NCBI GenBank assembly: GCA_022711765.1
Contig: JAKLEB010000001.1
Span: 1,036,694 to 1,100,693 of the forward strand
Length of the DNA: 64,000 bases
Direction of reading: 5' to 3'
Origin: Candidatus Krumholzibacteriota bacterium
Lineage (GTDB): Bacteria; Krumholzibacteriota; Krumholzibacteriia; LZORAL124-64-63
Under the pieces are notes generated by a model. The model saw nothing but the letters and a program-made list of their open reading frames with translations, had not been told where the DNA came from and did no database searches. Both the position numbers and the translations under genes were made by a program. Shown in pieces: positions 29,403 to 38,600 of this stretch. How positions within the stretch are numbered: position 1 is the first letter of the stretch; each line of letters opens with the position of its first letter.

Positions 29403-30020
29403 ATGCCCGTCGCCGTCACGCCAGCCGCCGCCATCCGTTACCGCCGCCTGTTCCCCGATCCCGAGGGCGCGCGGCCGCTGGGCTGGTTCTTCGCCGAGCA
29501 GCTCCTGGAATCGCGTGCGGATTCCGCGTTCCCGACCAACGCCGCGGGCGGCGACGAGGACGTCAACGCGTACCTCGTCGGCCTGCTCAGCGCCTGGGCG
29601 ACCGGTCCCGGCTCGGCCGGGATCCAGCCGGGCGACGATCCGTCGCTGCTGCCCCCGGACCCGGCGATGGGATCGCGAGCCCGCGCCGAGCACTTCCGCC
29701 GCCAGGCCGATCACCGGCTGCTCGCCCTGGGGCTATTCGACCGCGAAGACCTCGTCAGGCGCCGCCGCGGCGCCTGGTGGCTCGCGGACGGGGACTCTCG
29801 CGTCCGCGCCGCCACGGTGGCCCGCTGCGCGTACGAGCAGGCGGCAGCCTCGCTGGCCGCGCGGGCCGGCAACGAGGACGGGCGGGTCGTGGTCTGGCGG
29901 AAGCTGGCCCGGAGGCTGCCCGACTACGTGCACGTGCTGCAGACGCTGGCGCGCCGGCGCCTCGGGCTGGGAGCCCGCCTCGCGGACGCGGATCTCGCGC
30001 GGCTCGGGTTCGCCGGCTAG
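29403..30020 (+). CDS. hypothetical protein, 205 residues
   Basis: I do not recognise this protein. It has a clear GGAGGT ribosome-binding site and normal codon use. There are no membrane segments or Cys clusters; a basic helical C-terminal half (RRLGLGARLADADLARL) follows a Pro/Asp-rich centre. It is divergent from the coiled-coil membrane protein and overlaps tail to tail (4 bases) the hydrolase gene on the other strand. Confidence 0.6.
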   Translation: MPVAVTPAAAIRYRRLFPDPEGARPLGWFFAEQLLESRADSAFPTNAAGGDEDVNAYLVGLLSAWATGPGSAGIQPGDDPSLLPPDPAMGSRARAEHFRRQADHRLLALGLFDREDLVRRRRGAWWLADGDSRVRAATVARCAYEQAAASLAARAGNEDGRVVVWRKLARRLPDYVHVLQTLARRRLGLGARLADADLARLGFAG

Positions 30021-30892
30021 ACGATGTCGCGGATGAACGCCAGGATGTCCCGTTCGAGTCCGGCGGACCCGTGCGCCGCCAGCACGTCGTGACCCCCGGT
30101 CGGGAACGCCTGGAAACGGCTCTGCGAGTGGTGGGCCCGCTTCTGGAGCAGGCGCAGCGACTGGGGCGAGACCTGGTCGTCGTCGTCGCACTGGACGCCG
30201 AAGATCGGGACCTTGACTTTCGCCGCCAGATCCTGGGCGTAGAGCATCCCTTCGCTGGCGTCGACCAGCATGCCGAGGCGGCGGCGCACCGGGCTCAGAC
30301 GCAGGAGCCGCAGGGCGCGCAAGATCCTCACGCCCGGGCCGACCCGCGGCACCAGGGCCGGAGCGACGAGCACCAGGCCGGCGACCGGTTCGCGCGCGGC
30401 GAGGTGCAGCGACAGCGTCGCGCCGAATCCGACCCCGACCACGAAGACCCGCCGGCAGGTGTCCGCCAGCAGGCGATACCCCAGCCGCACCTGCTGGAGC
30501 GACGCGCGCCAGCGCGCTTCGGGGCGGTCCGTCACCCCGTGCCCGTAGTCGGCGAGCAGGAGCCCGTGCACCGTCAAGCCGGCCTCGTGCAGCGTGCGGG
30601 CCAGCGGCACGAGGTTCGCGGGTCCCTGATCCGCGCCGTGAACCAGCAGGACGCCCGGCGCCCGGTCGGCCCCCACCTTCAGGAAGGACCGCTGGTGCTT
30701 CGGCACGCCGAGCTCCGTCTCGGCGAGCTGGCGGAGCCGCTCGTGCGTCTTGAGGACCATCAGCCGCGTGCGCTCGTCCTGCGAGCGACCGCGGCGGGTC
30801 CGCTGCAGGTCCCACGCGGTGAGCGACAGGTTCACCATGCGCTCGCGCCGCTGCTCATTGCGGACGATGTCTTCGGCCGGGTCGTTCTTCAC
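30017..30892 (-). CDS. alpha/beta-hydrolase-fold protein lacking the nucleophilic serine
   Basis: A 291-residue protein with the fold's signature elements: VLLVHGADQG (oxyanion segment), VVGVGFGATLSLHLA (nucleophile elbow), VQCDDDDQVSP (acid) and PTGGHDVL (His). In the elbow the usual GxSxG reads GVGFG, so the catalytic serine is glycine. The protein may be inactive or use the pocket for binding. The start is GTG at 30892; an ATG at 30838 is an alternative. A role in lipids is suggested only by fold. It lies downstream of the tRNA glycosyltransferase-like gene. Confidence 0.78.
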   Translation of the reverse strand: MKNDPAEDIVRNEQRRERMVNLSLTAWDLQRTRRGRSQDERTRLMVLKTHERLRQLAETELGVPKHQRSFLKVGADRAPGVLLVHGADQGPANLVPLARTLHEAGLTVHGLLLADYGHGVTDRPEARWRASLQQVRLGYRLLADTCRRVFVVGVGFGATLSLHLAAREPVAGLVLVAPALVPRVGPGVRILRALRLLRLSPVRRRLGMLVDASEGMLYAQDLAAKVKVPIFGVQCDDDDQVSPQSLRLLQKRAHHSQSRFQAFPTGGHDVLAAHGSAGLERDILAFIRDIV

Positions 30893-31010
30893 GGGCGCTG
30901 ATCCCTCACTCGCTGGCCGAACCGGTCGCGGACCGGATCGGGCTCGGGTTCGTCGCTGATAGATAGCGTCTCGACCGGCGAGGCGCCAAGGGATTTGAAG
31001 CGCGGGCCGA

Positions 31011-32180
31011 TCAAGTCCTGCCGCCGGCGGCGGCGGCTTCGCCCAGCAGCACGTCGTAACGAGGCGCCAGGCGGTCCCAGCAGAACTCGTCGAGATCGCG
31101 AGCGAGCGAGCACACGTGGCCGCAGCCCTCGCCGCGGATCAGATCGGCCAGGAGCGCCACCAGCCCGTCCTCGGTCTCGTAGAAATGGCGGCCGCGGCAG
31201 CGCGAGCCGTACAGGCTCGGATAGACCTGCCGGCGCGGCAAGACCGGGTAGCACCCGGCATGGACCGCTTCCGCCACGGCGATGCCGAAGTACTCCTGCT
31301 CGGCGCAGCTGACGACGATGTCGGCGCGCGCGAGCCAGCCGTCGTAGCGATCGCGGTCGGTCGCGAATCCCACGTCGAGGCACCGATCCCCCAGCCGGTC
31401 GACCAGCGGCTGGAACACGGCCTCGCGGTGACGGCAGTCGCCGAGCAGGACGACGGCGAAATCGAGGTCGAGGTCGAGCAGCTGCAGGACGGCCGCAGCG
31501 AACACCTCCGGCCTCTTGTCGAACTCCCAGCGGTGGTTCCAGAGGATCAGCGGGCGCCGGCCGTCCCGCGGCCAGCGAGGTCCGGCGTCGTCGTGGCAGG
31601 GCCCGCCGCTCCAGACCGCGCGGCCGTCCGCGCCGTGCGGTCGTCGCGGGATCCCCACCGGCAACACGCGGCAGCGCGGCTCCAGCCGCGGCCGGATCCC
31701 GCGCGGCACGGCTTCCGGCATCCGGCCGAGATAGTCCGGCAACGAATCGAGGAAGAGATCGCGGTGGAACTCGGAATTGAACACGACGAGGTCCGCCGCC
31801 AGGCAGCTGATGATGTTCGTGAAGCCGAAGTGGAAGTCGAACTCCTCCTGGGGCGACAGCGGGTAGGTGAGCTGGTTCTCGTGCATGTAGAGGACCAGCG
31901 GCCGCCGGTCCAGGGGCGGCCTGAGGAGGCCGCGCAGGTCGGCCGCGTTCAGGAGGCTGGTCACGAAGAGGAGGTCGCACGGTTCGGGCTCGGCGGCCAG
32001 GCGATCGGCGAACCAGGCGGCGGCGCCCCGCATCCGCCACTTCCAGAATCGCGGCGGCAACGTCAGCGACCGGAACCGGTGCGCGGAATGGCGGATCAGG
32101 CCCGCCCGGAACTCGCGGTGGGAGCCTCCGTCGTGGGACTCGACGAACACGATGTCCAGGACGCGGCGCTCTGCGGCCAT
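31011..32180 (-). CDS. queuosine-tRNA mannosyltransferase-like glycosyltransferase (GTDC1/DUF3524)
   Basis: The 389-residue protein has the N-terminal DUF3524 domain typical of QTMAN/GTDC1 (FVESHDGGSHREFRAGL; LTLPPRFWKWRMRG; MHENQLTYPL). A GT4-type C-terminus follows (LWNHRWEFDKRPE, VLLGDCR, ADIVVSCAEQEYFGIAVAEAVHAGCYPVLP). Eukaryotic QTMAN adds mannose to queuosine in tRNA-Asp; bacterial members have no established substrate. The ATG at 32180 has a purine-rich GGGGG upstream. QueF and QueG are encoded at 50-52 kb, which fits a queuosine-related role. Confidence 0.85.
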   Translation of the reverse strand: MAAERRVLDIVFVESHDGGSHREFRAGLIRHSAHRFRSLTLPPRFWKWRMRGAAAWFADRLAAEPEPCDLLFVTSLLNAADLRGLLRPPLDRRPLVLYMHENQLTYPLSPQEEFDFHFGFTNIISCLAADLVVFNSEFHRDLFLDSLPDYLGRMPEAVPRGIRPRLEPRCRVLPVGIPRRPHGADGRAVWSGGPCHDDAGPRWPRDGRRPLILWNHRWEFDKRPEVFAAAVLQLLDLDLDFAVVLLGDCRHREAVFQPLVDRLGDRCLDVGFATDRDRYDGWLARADIVVSCAEQEYFGIAVAEAVHAGCYPVLPRRQVYPSLYGSRCRGRHFYETEDGLVALLADLIRGEGCGHVCSLARDLDEFCWDRLAPRYDVLLGEAAAAGGRT

Positions 32181-32198
32181 GCCCGCAACCCCCTTCAA

Positions 32199-32227
32199 TT
32201 GATCTTTCGAGCACTTTATGGTAAAAT
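32199..32227 (+). promoter_or_regulatory. sigma70-type promoter of subtilase gene
   Basis: TTGATC, 17 bases, TAAAAT. The start codon lies about 80 bases downstream. It is one of three TTGATC promoters I found ahead of secreted-protein genes. Confidence 0.65.
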
Positions 32228-32308
32228 CATTGGCAGTACCAGCGACAACGTCCGGACGCGAGGTATGGCGCCCCGCTCGGATTTTCCGTGCCAAGATTGG
32301 AGTCGGCA

Positions 32309-35300
32309 ATGAACCTGAAGATGTCTGCGATGATCGTCGCGCTCGGCCTCGCGCTCGTCTGCGGCATGCCCGACCAGATCGCCGCGAGCGAGACCGGCGC
32401 GGCGGCCGGCCGGGTCGTGGTGAGCTTCGAGTCCGGCCTCGCCCTTGCGGTCGACACGGTCGCCGGCGCCCCCCGCACCGGCATCGCGGCGCTCGACGCC
32501 GTGCTCGCGCGCCACGGCGCGGTCCGACTCGAACCGCTGTTCGGCGGCATGATCGAATCGTTCGCTGACCCCGCGGTCCGCGAGGATCTCGCGCGCCACT
32601 ACGTGCTGGTGCACGCCGACAAGGCGGGGAGCGAGGCGTTGAATGCCGAACTGCGGGCGCTCCCGTTCGTCGAGGACGCGGTGACGGACGTGCCGATGCG
32701 GCAGCACGGCACCGCTTACCTGCCGAACGACATCCAGTCCAACCAGTGGCACCTGCGCAACCTCTCGCTCGGCGGCGGGGATACCCGCGCCGTCGGCGGC
32801 TGGGCCGAGTCTCTCGGCGACTCGAACGTCGTCGTGGCGGTGCTGGACAGCGGGATCGACTGGCATCATCCCGACCTCGGCGGCACGCATCCCGACGAGG
32901 TCAACGGGTCGATCTGGACCAACTGGACCGAGTACCACGGCACCGCGGGCGTCGACGACGACGGCAACGGCTACGTCGACGACATCCGGGGCTGGGACTA
33001 CGTGAACGTCACGTCCGTCGAGGTCTTCCCGGGCGAGGACTACGGTCCGCCCGACAACGACCCCATGGACTTCGGCGGCCATGGCACCCTCGTTGCGGGC
33101 TGCGTCGCGCCGATCACCGACAACGGGACCGGCATCGCCGCGATCGCGCCGGGCTGCAAGATCATGGCCGTCCGGATCGGCTGGCTGACGCCGGCCGGCG
33201 AAGGAGTCGCCTACCCGAGCTACATGGCGCAAGCGTTCGTCTACGCCACGGCCAACGGCGCGGACATCATCAACCTCTCCTATTCCACCGGCTACACGCC
33301 GGCCTTCGCCAGTGCGATCACGGCCGCACTGAACGCCGGGCTCGTGATCTGCGTCTCCGCCGGCAACGACGACTCCAGTGACGCCGGTTACCTGCAGGGC
33401 CTCGCCGACGACCGCATCCTCGCGGTCGCCGCCTCCAACAGCGGCGATGCCAAGGCCGACTTCTCCAACTACGGCACCTGGGTCGATCTGACCGCCCCGG
33501 GCACGAACATCTACACGACTTCGTACTCGTACCAGTCGGGTCAGAGCGGCTACCTCGCGACCCAGGGCACGAGCTTCTCGAGCCCCATCGCCGCCGGCGC
33601 GTGCGCGCTGATCTGGTCGGCGCACCCTGAATTCAGCTCGGCCCAGGTCGCGGCGCTCGTCCAGTCCTCGTGCGACGACATCGATTCCGTCAATCCCGGC
33701 TACGAAGGACTCCTCGGCGCGGGGCGCGTCAACCTGCTCAAGGCGCTCGGCGACAACGTCCAGCAGGTGCCGGCCGAATTCCTGGTCCTGCAGGACGCGG
33801 TGCAGGAAGCCGCGCCGGGCGACACGATCAAGGTGCGCGCGAGCCACGCGCTCGGGGCCGCCACCCTGCTCGGCAAGGGCCTCCAGGTCCTGGGCGGCTA
33901 TGCGGACGACTACTCGGCGCGCGACCCGCTGGGCACGCCGACGGTCATCACCGGCAACCCCAACAATCCCGGGCTGCAGTTCGTCGGGCCGGTCGACCAG
34001 ACCTGCGTCGTGGACGGCTTCCGCGTGCAGGGCGGCGGGGGCCGCATCTTCTCCGACATCCCCTATGCCGGCCGGTATGGCGGCGGCGTCATGCTGAACA
34101 CGACGTCGCCCACGCTGCGCAACCTGTTCGTCACCGGCAACAGCGCCGGCAGCACGAACGAGCTGGGCCTGGGGGGCGGCATCGCCCTGCACAACTCGCA
34201 GGCCGTGCTCGAGAACGTCACCGTGACCGCCAACACGGCGACGTACGGCGCCGGCGTCTTCGTCTACCGCGGCGCCCCGACGTTCACCGGCGTCGTGGTC
34301 GACGGCAACACGCTCATCACCGACGACCTCTCGCACCCGCCCCTCGGCGGCGGCCTGCATGTCATCGACGCCGACGTGACCTTGACCGAGGTCTCCGTCA
34401 CCGGCCACCTGAACGCCGACAAGGGCGGCGGGCTCTACCTCGACGGCATCAACTCGGCCGCCAGCCTGACGATGAACGGCGGCTCGGTGAGCGGCAACAC
34501 CGCCCGGGTCGCCGGCGCGGGCATCTTCATGGACGGCGGCTCGCTGGACCTCGCCGGCGTCGAGCTGACCGGCAACGTGCGCTCGCCGGCGGCCACGTTC
34601 CTCAACGGCGGCGCTCTGGCCGTCACGGGCGCGACGGTGACCCTCGACGGCGTGACCTGCGACCAGAACGAAGCCCACGCCGGCGCCGGCGCCCAGTTCG
34701 GCGGCTGTCCCAGCGTGGCGATCACGGGCTCGGTCTTCACGCGCAACACCGGCGCGCTGTTCGCCGGCAATCTCTATCTGTCCGCGTGCACGATCGCGAC
34801 CATCACCAACGTGACCATCGCGGACAACCAGTGTCCGAGCGGCGGCGCCGGTCTCTACGCGGTCACCACGCCGATCACGGTCAGCAACACGATCAGCGCG
34901 TTCAACACGGGCGCGGGCGCGACCGCCAACGGCATGTACATCTCCGGAGGCGCCGCCACGCTCAGCTGCAACGACGTGTTCGGCAACGCGGGCGCCGCCT
35001 ACGGCGGCGTGGCCGACCCGACCGGCACGAACGGCAACATCGCGCTCGATCCGCAGTTCTGCGACCGGGTCGCGAACGATTACCGGGTCAACCCCGCCGG
35101 TCCCTGCGCGCCGGCCCAGAGCGGCGGCTGTGACCTGATCGGCGCGCTCGAGGCCGTCTGCGGCGTCGTGAACGCGGTCGACGATCCGGTCGTCCCCGTC
35201 GCGTTCCGGGTCGACGCGAACTTCCCGAATCCGTTCAACCCCACGACGACGATCCGCTTCGCGATCCCCGCCAGTGCGCGAACCCAGGTCGTCGTCTACG

Positions 35301-35476
35301 ACGTCCGGGGCCGGCTCGTCAAAACCCTGATCGACGAGGTGCTGCCTGCCGCCACTCACAGCGTGCAGTGGCGCGGCGACGATGCGAGGGGCCGCGAGGC
35401 GGCGGCCGGCATCTATGTCTACAAGGTCACGAGCGGCGAACACGCCGCGGTCGGGCGCATGGCGCTGATCAAGTAG
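32309..35476 (+). CDS. secreted subtilisin-like protease with beta-helix and FlgD-like tail
   Basis: A 1055-residue exported S8 protease. It has a signal peptide, a propeptide-like segment (residues 30-130) and the catalytic triad in LDSGID (Asp180), GGHGT (His258) and GTSFSSP (Ser422). The domain is followed by right-handed beta-helix repeats (residues about 500-920) rich in Gly, Asn and Thr, typical of adhesive or polysaccharide-binding folds. The last 80 residues form the FlgD/T9SS-type tail (NFPNPFNPTTTIRF, GRLVKTL, GIYVYKV). GGAG lies eight bases before the ATG. An independent promoter precedes it. It is likely surface-exposed or secreted for protein degradation. Confidence 0.93.
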   Translation: MNLKMSAMIVALGLALVCGMPDQIAASETGAAAGRVVVSFESGLALAVDTVAGAPRTGIAALDAVLARHGAVRLEPLFGGMIESFADPAVREDLARHYVLVHADKAGSEALNAELRALPFVEDAVTDVPMRQHGTAYLPNDIQSNQWHLRNLSLGGGDTRAVGGWAESLGDSNVVVAVLDSGIDWHHPDLGGTHPDEVNGSIWTNWTEYHGTAGVDDDGNGYVDDIRGWDYVNVTSVEVFPGEDYGPPDNDPMDFGGHGTLVAGCVAPITDNGTGIAAIAPGCKIMAVRIGWLTPAGEGVAYPSYMAQAFVYATANGADIINLSYSTGYTPAFASAITAALNAGLVICVSAGNDDSSDAGYLQGLADDRILAVAASNSGDAKADFSNYGTWVDLTAPGTNIYTTSYSYQSGQSGYLATQGTSFSSPIAAGACALIWSAHPEFSSAQVAALVQSSCDDIDSVNPGYEGLLGAGRVNLLKALGDNVQQVPAEFLVLQDAVQEAAPGDTIKVRASHALGAATLLGKGLQVLGGYADDYSARDPLGTPTVITGNPNNPGLQFVGPVDQTCVVDGFRVQGGGGRIFSDIPYAGRYGGGVMLNTTSPTLRNLFVTGNSAGSTNELGLGGGIALHNSQAVLENVTVTANTATYGAGVFVYRGAPTFTGVVVDGNTLITDDLSHPPLGGGLHVIDADVTLTEVSVTGHLNADKGGGLYLDGINSAASLTMNGGSVSGNTARVAGAGIFMDGGSLDLAGVELTGNVRSPAATFLNGGALAVTGATVTLDGVTCDQNEAHAGAGAQFGGCPSVAITGSVFTRNTGALFAGNLYLSACTIATITNVTIADNQCPSGGAGLYAVTTPITVSNTISAFNTGAGATANGMYISGGAATLSCNDVFGNAGAAYGGVADPTGTNGNIALDPQFCDRVANDYRVNPAGPCAPAQSGGCDLIGALEAVCGVVNAVDDPVVPVAFRVDANFPNPFNPTTTIRFAIPASARTQVVVYDVRGRLVKTLIDEVLPAATHSVQWRGDDARGREAAAGIYVYKVTSGEHAAVGRMALIK

Positions 35477-35498
35477 CGTCTCCGCGGGACGTCCCTCG

Positions 35499-35529
35499 CG
35501 CGGGCCGGGCGGCGGTCGCCCGGCCCGCG
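35499..35529. terminator. 13-bp hairpin in convergent region
   Basis: CGCGGGCCGGGCG pairs perfectly with CGCCCGGCCCGCG across a 5-base loop (GCGGT). It sits 22 bases after the subtilase stop, without a T tract; probably a GC-type terminator. Confidence 0.6.
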
Positions 35530-35557
35530 GCGCGCCGGCGGCAGGCGGCCGGACGGG

Positions 35558-35583
35558 GGCCCCGGCCGTTGCCGGCCGGGGCC
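35558..35583. terminator. 10-bp hairpin before C25 peptidase end
   Basis: GGCCCCGGCC and GGCCGGGGCC form a perfect 10-bp stem with a 6-base loop (GTTGCC), between the converging subtilase and C25 genes. It may terminate the minus-strand peptidase transcript. Confidence 0.55.
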
Positions 35584-35624
35584 GAGGGGATCATCCGTTT
35601 CCGGGCTCGACCCGCCGCCGCGGA

Positions 35625-38600
35625 TCACTTCACGAGGGTCAGGCGCCGGCTGAGCAGCTCGCCCCCGGCCTCCAGCCGGTAGACGTAGGTTCCCGAGGCC
35701 AGCCGCTGGCCGTCGTCGCTCCTGCCGTCGAACACGACCTCGTGCCGTCCCGCCGCCAGCGGGCCGGCGAGCAGCGTGCGCACGAGGCGCCCGCGCAGGT
35801 CGTGGATCCGCAGGCGGACGTTCGCGTCGCGCGGCAGCGCGAAGCCGATCACCGTCTGCGGGTTGAACGGGTTCGGCACGTTCTGGCCGAGCGCGAGGTC
35901 CGCGGCGACCGCGGGGACTGGCGTCACCGTGCCCACCACCAGGTGCACCGGCACCACGACCGGCGCGCCGCCATTCGACATCACGACCAGATCGAGATCG
36001 TAGACGCCCGGCGCGAGACCGTTCGCGTCGATCGTCAGCGGGATCTGCGCCGCCGATCCGGCGGGCGTCTCTCCAGCCACCTGACCGGGAATCACCCAGG
36101 ACACCTCGTCCTCGATCGCGAACACGCCGTCGCTCACGTCGTTGATCAGCACGTCGACCTCGTCGAGCGCGCGGACGCGGCAGGTCGCGCTGGCCGGACC
36201 CGTGACCGGCCACGTCCACGACCCGGTCGCGGCGGCCAGGTTCGAGGCGAGCGTCTCCCAGCCGCCGCCCAGACCGCGATCGAGCTGGAGCGTCACCCGC
36301 TCCACGCCGCCGGCGGCGGACCAGGACACGATACGGTTCTGCCCGACGCCCCAGACCTCGCCGCCATTGGGCGCGAGCACGGTGATCGTACGCTCGCGTC
36401 CCCCCGCGCCGCGCGCGGCGATCCCCCCGTTCTCCTGCACGGCGAGCTGCCAGACGAGGATCGATCCCGCCTGGCCCGTGTTCTCGATCGTCAGCGTGCG
36501 CTCGCTCGTCTGATCCGGCTCGAGCACCACGCTGAATGAGGCCGGCGAGACGGACATCGCGGCCGGGATGGCCGGCGCGGCCGGCACCCACGCGATGGCG
36601 CGGCCGGCGGCCAGGGAGCGCGCGCCGGTCGCGTAGCGGTTGAAGTAGGTCCAGGTCAGACCGTCGGGGCCGTCCTGGATGCCGGCGGTCGCGTAGCCGC
36701 GCGAGCTGTCGTTGTTGGTGACCTGCTGGTACTGGAAGACGATCAGCCCGTCGCCGGTCGCGGTCGGGTGGACGAGAGGATCGTACAGGAGCAGCTCGAA
36801 GTTCTGCTGGCCGTTGACGTCGTTCCGCATGCGGCTCCACTGAACGACGTAGACGCCCGCAGCGGCGTCGTAGTCGTGGTAGACGCGGTTCGTCCCGCTC
36901 TGCAGGAGGTCGTCCCAGAAGGGAGCGAGCAGCGGGTCCGGCGCGCCAGCGGCCGGCAGGCCCCAGTTGCGCCAGTCCTGGAAATAGGTCTGCCCGAGCG
37001 CGGCCCAGCCGTTCGAGCAGATCGAGATCCGGTCGTAATCGGCGCCGTGGTAGCGGAAGGCGAAGGGCAGGTCGAACGTCCGCGTATCGTCCTGCGCGGC
37101 GCCGAAGTCCGTGAGACCGACGTCGGTGCCGGCTCCGCCGTGGTTGGGATCGATCTCGCGCCACCAGAAGACCGGCGCGTCGGGCGACGGGTCCTGCTCG
37201 TCCCAGGCCAGGTAGCCGAGCGTGCCCGGACCGACGGGGCTGTCGAGAGAGCCCACGCCCACGGTCAGGGGCAGCTCGATCACCTGCCGCGTGCCCGTCG
37301 CGGTCGTCACGGTCAGCGCGCACGGAGCCAGGTAGCCGCCCCAGGCGTCCGCGGAGACCGCCAGCTGGAACGGCGCGAGGGCGGTGCCCGCCGTCGGCAC
37401 GTTGCCGAGCGCCGCCGCGACCGGGCCGGTCAGGATCAGGAAGCCGCTCGCGGTCGTGAAGGTCGCCACCGCGCCCACCGCCGGCGTCGAGCCCGCGTTG
37501 CGGAGCGTCACCTGCAGGGACCCGCTCCAGCCGGGCGCGCCCGACCACTGGATCGCGTCCACCACGAACGCCGGCGCGCTCACCGGCAGATCCACGCGCG
37601 ATTGCCAGGTCTCGCCGCCGGCCACGGCCGCGAGGCTCAGGATCGCGTCCTCGCCGTCGGGAACGTCGGCCGCGAGGCTCACGGTCCACGGTCCCGCCGG
37701 CACGACGGCGCCCGCTGGCACACTGTCCACGACGACGTCGCCGCCGGCGACCTGCACCCCCGCGGACGCGGCGGCGAGCGAGGTCACGACCGCGGTGGCC
37801 GCCTGGTCGCCCAGGTTCCGGATCTGCACGGTCAGGTCGGCGGTCTCGCCCGGATCCGGCATGCCGTCCGCGCCGTCGCTCCAGATCCAGCCGTCCTGGA
37901 CGCAATAGGTCGTCACGGCACCGATCAGCAACGAGCCGCGGTGAGGGAACAGATCGTCGCCGGTCACCGTGACCTGGACGGCGCCGGCGCCGGCGCCCGC
38001 CGGCAAGGGCAGCAGCACCTCGCCCGCCTCGCCGGTCACGCCGGACGACCTCAGCGAGCTGTCGCGGTACAGCGCCACGCGAGCGCCCGCGAGCGGCTCG
38101 CCACCGGGGCGCGTCACCGTCACCGGGATCGTGCCGGCAGCCGCCGGGACCACGGCGGGGTAGGTCACGACCGGCACGGTCGGCAGCGCCTGGCGCATCT
38201 CCGTCGCGGGGTCGCCCATGAGGTTGTTCCAGACAGACCAGATTTCCGGGATCGACGGTTCGCCGACCCCGTACTGCCGGAAGAGCTCGAGCTTGCCGCG
38301 AGTGTGCGCATAACCGAGGTGGCGGTCGCGCTCGTTGACGGCGCCTTCCCAGGCGCCGTGGAAGTAGCAGTTGTTGTAGCGGGTGTGGGTCCCGGACGTG
38401 GCCGTGCCGATCGCGCCGATCGCCGCACCCGTGGGGTTGCGCAACATCGCCTCGGAGTAGGTGTGGGTGGCGGCCGCAAAGCTGCCCGAGCCGCAGGTCG
38501 GCATGATCGCGAAGGCCAGCTCGCCGGCGTTGGCCAGGTTGTCGATGTAGCCGGTCGAGAAGCCGCTCATGCCGATGTAGCCGCGGTAGGCATAGGCGGA

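Noticed and set aside
32216..35443. 1075-codon minus-strand open frame
   Set aside because: It is opposite the subtilase, whose triad is complete; the shadow has Asp/Arg/Val-biased composition and no known motif.
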